From: Dryas octopetala
Lineage: Eukaryota > Streptophyta > Magnoliopsida > Rosales > Rosaceae
Assembly (NCBI GenBank): GCA_963921425.1
Contig: OY992834.1
Coordinates: 6,262,001 to 6,326,000 of the forward strand
DNA: 64,000 bases
Direction: 5' to 3'
A program made the translations under genes and the position numbers. Numbering within the stretch: the first letter of the stretch is position 1; each line of letters opens with the position of its first letter. The notes under the pieces were generated by a model. The model was not told the DNA's origin. It was given only the letters and a program-made list of their open reading frames with translations, and did not search any database. Shown in pieces: positions 60,192 through 64,000 of the stretch.

Positions 60192-61816
60192 TTAATTAAT
60201 GAGGCTGTGATTTGCAGCACCATCCCTTGGTGAATTTGGTTGATCTTCTGCGTTCTTGGGCACGTACTTCCTAGCCCAAACATGCTTCCCACTAATGGAG
60301 AATTTGGCCTTGCTCTTATAGTTAAGCACGATTGGGATTAAGGAAGCAGCATGAAGCACAAGGCGGGCATACAGAGGTTGTTCCGTTGCCTCCACTTCTT
60401 GCATATAGATGCCCTCAATGATGTCCCCAAATCTCCTGGCAAAAAAAAAAAACCATAAAACCAATTCATATTATATGAACAAGACTTAATATGCCTGATA
60501 ATTAAAATTAACAGTAAAATTAATAAAATCATTGACTATCTTGTGTACCACTAGATTAGGCCCACTTATATCAATTGAGATGGTACAAATATATAACATT
60601 ACCTAGTAAAGAAGTTTCGGAGTTCATTTTCTGAAATGGGGTAGCCCTTAGAAAACGTCAGGAAAATAGTTCGATCATTGGCGGCCACTTGATCCTCGCG
60701 ATGATCAATACTATTATGAATGCCATGATCACCATCAGCAGCAGCATCGTCATCATCATGCAAATGCAGTCGACTCAGCAAGCCCTCCATTTCATCATTG
60801 ATGATCTGGCGCCGAAACTCAAGGTCTAAAGGGTCAAAAGGTGCACCACCAAGATTAGGAGGAGGAGCCGCACTACTCGACGTCCCTACAGAAGCAGGGT
60901 TCATCATGCTGGCCACCCAAAACTGTTGTGGACTCCCATATTGCACGACATTTCCGCCGTAAGGGTTATTAGGAAAAGCCGAAGCTGATCCCCCAGCAAT
61001 TTCGAAGGCCGTAGCAGCAACCGTTGGCAAGATCGCTGCATTATTATTCTCGTAGAAAAAATTATGAACCGGAGGCTGCTGCTGCCGGTTCATAATCTCT
61101 ATGACCGACTCATTAATCTGATTATTATTAACGAGTCGGTTAATATTCTGAGCGACTGGCTCAGGGATTATTTGTTGGGGCTGCCTGATTGGCTCCGCGA
61201 GGAGCCACAGGTCCTGAAACGCTCTGGAGCAGACGTCAGTAAGCATCTTATTGACGCCGGCAATGACAGAGTGGCGGTTCTCATGAAAGAATATGAGACT
61301 GACGTCGGTCTTGCTCATAGACTGCAGGATGGGGATGTCTGGAGTGGTATTTAACGAAGGGAAGGGGAACTGCTCGCTCTGGAGGCAGTTCAAAGCCAAA
61401 ACGCTCTCCACCGCCATCTCGTTGAGGACGGCGTCGGAGAGAGTGGTGAGGGCATTGTTCACTAAGTTGAACTCCTTTCCGATTCGCTCCATATGCATCC
61501 ACAGCGCCATGACCTTGGTCGACTCGGCCCTGTCACGGCGCAGGTGGAACACGAGACGGGTAAACAGTTTGCGGTCGATGTTATGGAAGAGATTAAACTC
61601 TTCCGGTGACACCTGAACCGGGTTGCGGCGAGGCATTCCAAGGAGAGATGACAATGAAGAGGAGTCCATTAATTGTTGTTGAAGATGAGAATATTGCTCA
61701 GTAAAACTGTGAGGCTGCTGATGCTGAAGATTAGGGTTTCTGGGTAGTGGAAGATGGGTTTTATAGGGTGAGGTTTCGGAGTGAAATGGTGGTGGCCGCA
61801 TGTGAAAGGAGGCCAT
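60192..61816 (-). CDS. Plant protein with C-terminal RRM-like domain, paralogue 1
   Basis: Two exons, 60603-61816 and 60192-60435, joined in phase (TR then RFGD) to 485 aa. The N-terminal block (about 65-190) starts VSPEEFNLFHNIDRKLFTRL and is helix-rich. A Gln/Asn- and Ala-rich linker of variable sequence follows (about 200-340). The C-terminal ~100 residues (from DRTIFLTFSKGYPI at about 388) show the beta-alpha-beta-beta-alpha-beta order of an RRM fold, ending ISGKHVWARKYVPK; the intron splits the domain after helix 1. I know this as an uncharacterised plant family with an RNA-binding annotation; substrate unknown. Strong match over both conserved blocks to the downstream paralogue. The N-terminal 49 residues before MDSSSLSS may be an extension, since a later Met is possible. 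Confidence 0.85.
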
Positions 61817-62585
61817 TTTTGCAGAAATGGAAGATGGTTTGGCTTAAACATGTTACCATATACGGTTAGGTGCATATCCATTGTTGTCCAAAATATATAT
61901 TCCTTACAGTACGTATTTGCTCATAAATGATCGAATTAAATAGGGTCAGGTGTAGATAGATATACGTACCATATATATAACTATATTGGCACCTCATGAC
62001 GAATTTGATAATAATTGCTACAACTCAAAACAAACTGTTGATGAGTATATACAGTACTGGATCTCAGATGTATTAGTTAGAGATGTGATATTCATTGCTG
62101 TATGAAAATATGGTTCATCTAATATTACTTATTAAATAAGAATTTACCGATAAATTAATTAATTAATCTAGTTTCATTCTACGGACTAACGTACTATTTA
62201 ATTAAAAAAATAAAAACTTAATTAACATTTTAATAATATTATCTGACAATTGATTCTACGTACTAGTTTTTGTTTTTTATTTTTTTCATAATTGATTATC
62301 GTTGAACTTATTAATAAGAAACTCGGATTAATAAATTCAACAGATACGCAATAGAAAAAATGTTTTAACAAGCAATAATGTATATCCTCTCATGGATGAG
62401 TCACACATTAGACATTTTTTTTTCTATAACTCTAGGCGCATGCACTGCAATATCAAATCCAATTGAATAACTTAACAATTATTCATGAAAGAAAAATAAC
62501 TGAGAGAGTAAACTCCCTAAAGAACATATATAAATTAAAGATTGATCGAGTACGACTTGCAGCCCATATTAATTGCAGCCATTTG
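61817..62585. other. Spacer between the two RRM-like paralogues
   Basis: AT-rich promoter sequence of paralogue 1 and 3' flank of paralogue 2; nothing further recognised. Confidence 0.5.
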
Positions 62586-63734
62586 TTATGGTGAACTTGT
62601 CTGTGACGCTGCTGGTGATGATGGCTGTGACGACCTAAGGTTCTTACGCACATATTTCCTGGCCCAAACATGCTTCCCATTGATGGAGAATTTGGCCTTG
62701 CTTTTCCCATCAAGAACAACGGGAATGGAGGATGCAGAACGAACCACCAGCCGGGCATACAGAGGCTGCTGCTCCTCTGCCTGCACTTCTTGCATATACA
62801 TACCATCAATAAAGTCCCCAAATTTCCTGTTGAAACAAAAACAAACATGTTCAAATTTAACCCAATTCATAGTCACATGAACAAAGTATTAATTAATATG
62901 CGATGCAAAAACTTACCTAGTGAAGAACTCTCTGACTTCGTTTTCTGAAATGGGGTACCCTTTCGAAAATGTCAGAAAAATAGTCCTCTCATCGGCCGAA
63001 ACTTCCTCATGGTTACCACCATCACCGTCATTATTCAACTGCAACCCGCTCAATACGTCCCCCAAATCGTTGTTCAATATCTGGCGCTGAACTTCAAGGT
63101 TAAAATTAGGATCAACAAAAGCCCTCCCATCAATGCTGTGAGGAAAAGGTCCCATAAACCCACCAGCATTATACATTGCAGCAGACAAGAATGGATTATT
63201 GTACACAGGCCCCATAATCCTGTGTCCAATAATGCCAGGATTAGTACTATTTTCTCCGGCCATGTTTTGGCGGGGTTGACGCAACAAGTCCTCAAACGCT
63301 CTCAAGCAAACCTCTTTGAACATTTTGCTGACTCCGCGAACGATCCCAAGGCGGTTGTCATGGAAGAATCTGAGAGTGGCGGCGCTTCGGGTCATGGCTT
63401 GGATAATGGGGATGTCAGGGGTGGTGTCCAAATTGTTGGAGTAGGGGAAGTCATCGCTCTCAATGCAATTGAGGGCCATCATGCTCTCGTCGGCCATTGC
63501 GTTGAGGAGGGTGTTGTGGAGAGTTATCAGTGTCTTGAACACCAAGTTAACTTCCTTCCCGGCACGCTCCAGCCACAACCACAGCGCCAACACCTGGGTC
63601 GACTCGGCCGGGTCACGCCCGAGGTCGAAGACCAGGCGGGTGAAGAGCTTGCGGTCGATGTTGTGGAACAGGTTGAACTCTTCCTCTGAGACTCGAACAG
63701 CAAAAGAGGCCGAGGAGGAGGAGGAGGAAGCCAT
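62586..63734 (-). CDS. Plant protein with C-terminal RRM-like domain, paralogue 2
   Basis: Two exons, 62917-63734 and 62586-62826, joined in the same phase and at the same residue (FFTR then KFGD) as paralogue 1, giving 352 aa. It starts MASSSSSSASFAVRV, then VSEEEFNLFHNIDRKLFTRL opens the conserved helical block. The linker is much shorter than in paralogue 1 and lacks its Gln/Asn-rich part. The RRM-like domain (about 256-340) contains ERTIFLTFSKGYPISENEV and ends INGKHVWARKYVRK, followed by a Ser/Pro tail. Same orientation, 0.8 kb apart: a tandem duplication. Intact; function unknown beyond likely RNA binding. Confidence 0.87.
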
Positions 63735-64000
63735 TGATGCAATTGTTCAACTACGTACAGTTTCAAGTTGGGGGGTTCGGTGGGGCTTGTTGGTAAATGG
63801 CGGGTAGCTTTTATAGGGACCAATGGGTGCCATTGGTGACCTTTCGAGGTGACTTTTCGGACTCAATCGCTGCTTTTAAAAAGGTGCCATTGTTGCAGAA
63901 ATGGGAAGGAGGCATTCCTTCCTTCAGGGATTCAAAGTTTCGAACACAACGGTTACTAGCTATTTTCCCTTTGGCGGGTTTTCTCTTAAGAGTCCCACTT
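63735..64000. promoter_or_regulatory. Upstream region of RRM-like paralogue 2
   Basis: Less than 270 bases to the window edge; contains the leader and probably the core promoter. I could not fix a TATA box with confidence. Confidence 0.3.

Noticed and set aside
1-64000. Search for tRNA, rRNA, CRISPR arrays, and LTR or viral remnants
   Set aside because: None was found that meets even a weak standard; the direct repeats present are microsatellites or array duplications.

Overview
This is a nuclear segment from a flowering plant, most likely a woody core eudicot; I do not assign a species. The evidence is split genes with GT-AG introns, AT-rich spacers, many (CT)n tracts, MITE-type transposons, and proteins typical of eudicots (UPF2, a TOE-type AP2 factor with a miR172 site, an NPF transporter, an RRG/DUF155 protein). 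Exon coordinates below were read by eye from splice sites, reading phase and remembered family sequences; no alignment was run.

Layout. Positions 115-2486 (-) hold the 5' seven exons of a HAD-IIA (CECR5/HDHD5-like) hydrolase that runs off the left edge. Positions 4046-7633 (+) hold a complete ZC3H15/Tma46-type CCCH protein (DRG-binding). Positions 8182-20952 (-) hold the most unusual part of the window: a tandem array of nine very small genes or gene relics (30-72 aa products) sharing a core like PPRRGQIKAKIF. They fall into three subtypes (A, B, C) arranged in repeating A-B-C blocks, with conserved inverted repeats at fixed distances from their TATA-like boxes. An unrelated 79-aa putative secreted peptide gene follows at 22263-22502 (-).

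Positions 24259-32874 (+) hold a complete 17-coding-exon UPF2 gene (nonsense-mediated decay). Positions 33.4-44.8 kb are mostly gene-free, with several MITEs. Positions 44864-47367 (+) hold a TOE1/TOE2-type AP2 transcription factor with an intact miR172 target site. Positions 49096-53028 (+) hold an RRG-type mitochondrial DUF155 protein. Positions 54317-59945 (+) hold an NRT1/PTR (NPF2-like) transporter. Its exons 3-4 carry at least six single-base frame shifts, and its second intron holds two transposons and a 200-base assembly gap. Positions 60192-61816 and 62586-63734 (-) are two tandem paralogues with a C-terminal RRM-like domain.

The conserved genes serve unrelated housekeeping or developmental roles and do not form a pathway. 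The accessory interest lies in the small-protein array, the local duplications that built it, and the mobile elements (Mutator-like MITEs with 9-bp target duplications, foldback elements, very short poly(A) retroposons). I recognised no LTR retrotransposon, viral fossil, tRNA, rRNA or CRISPR array.
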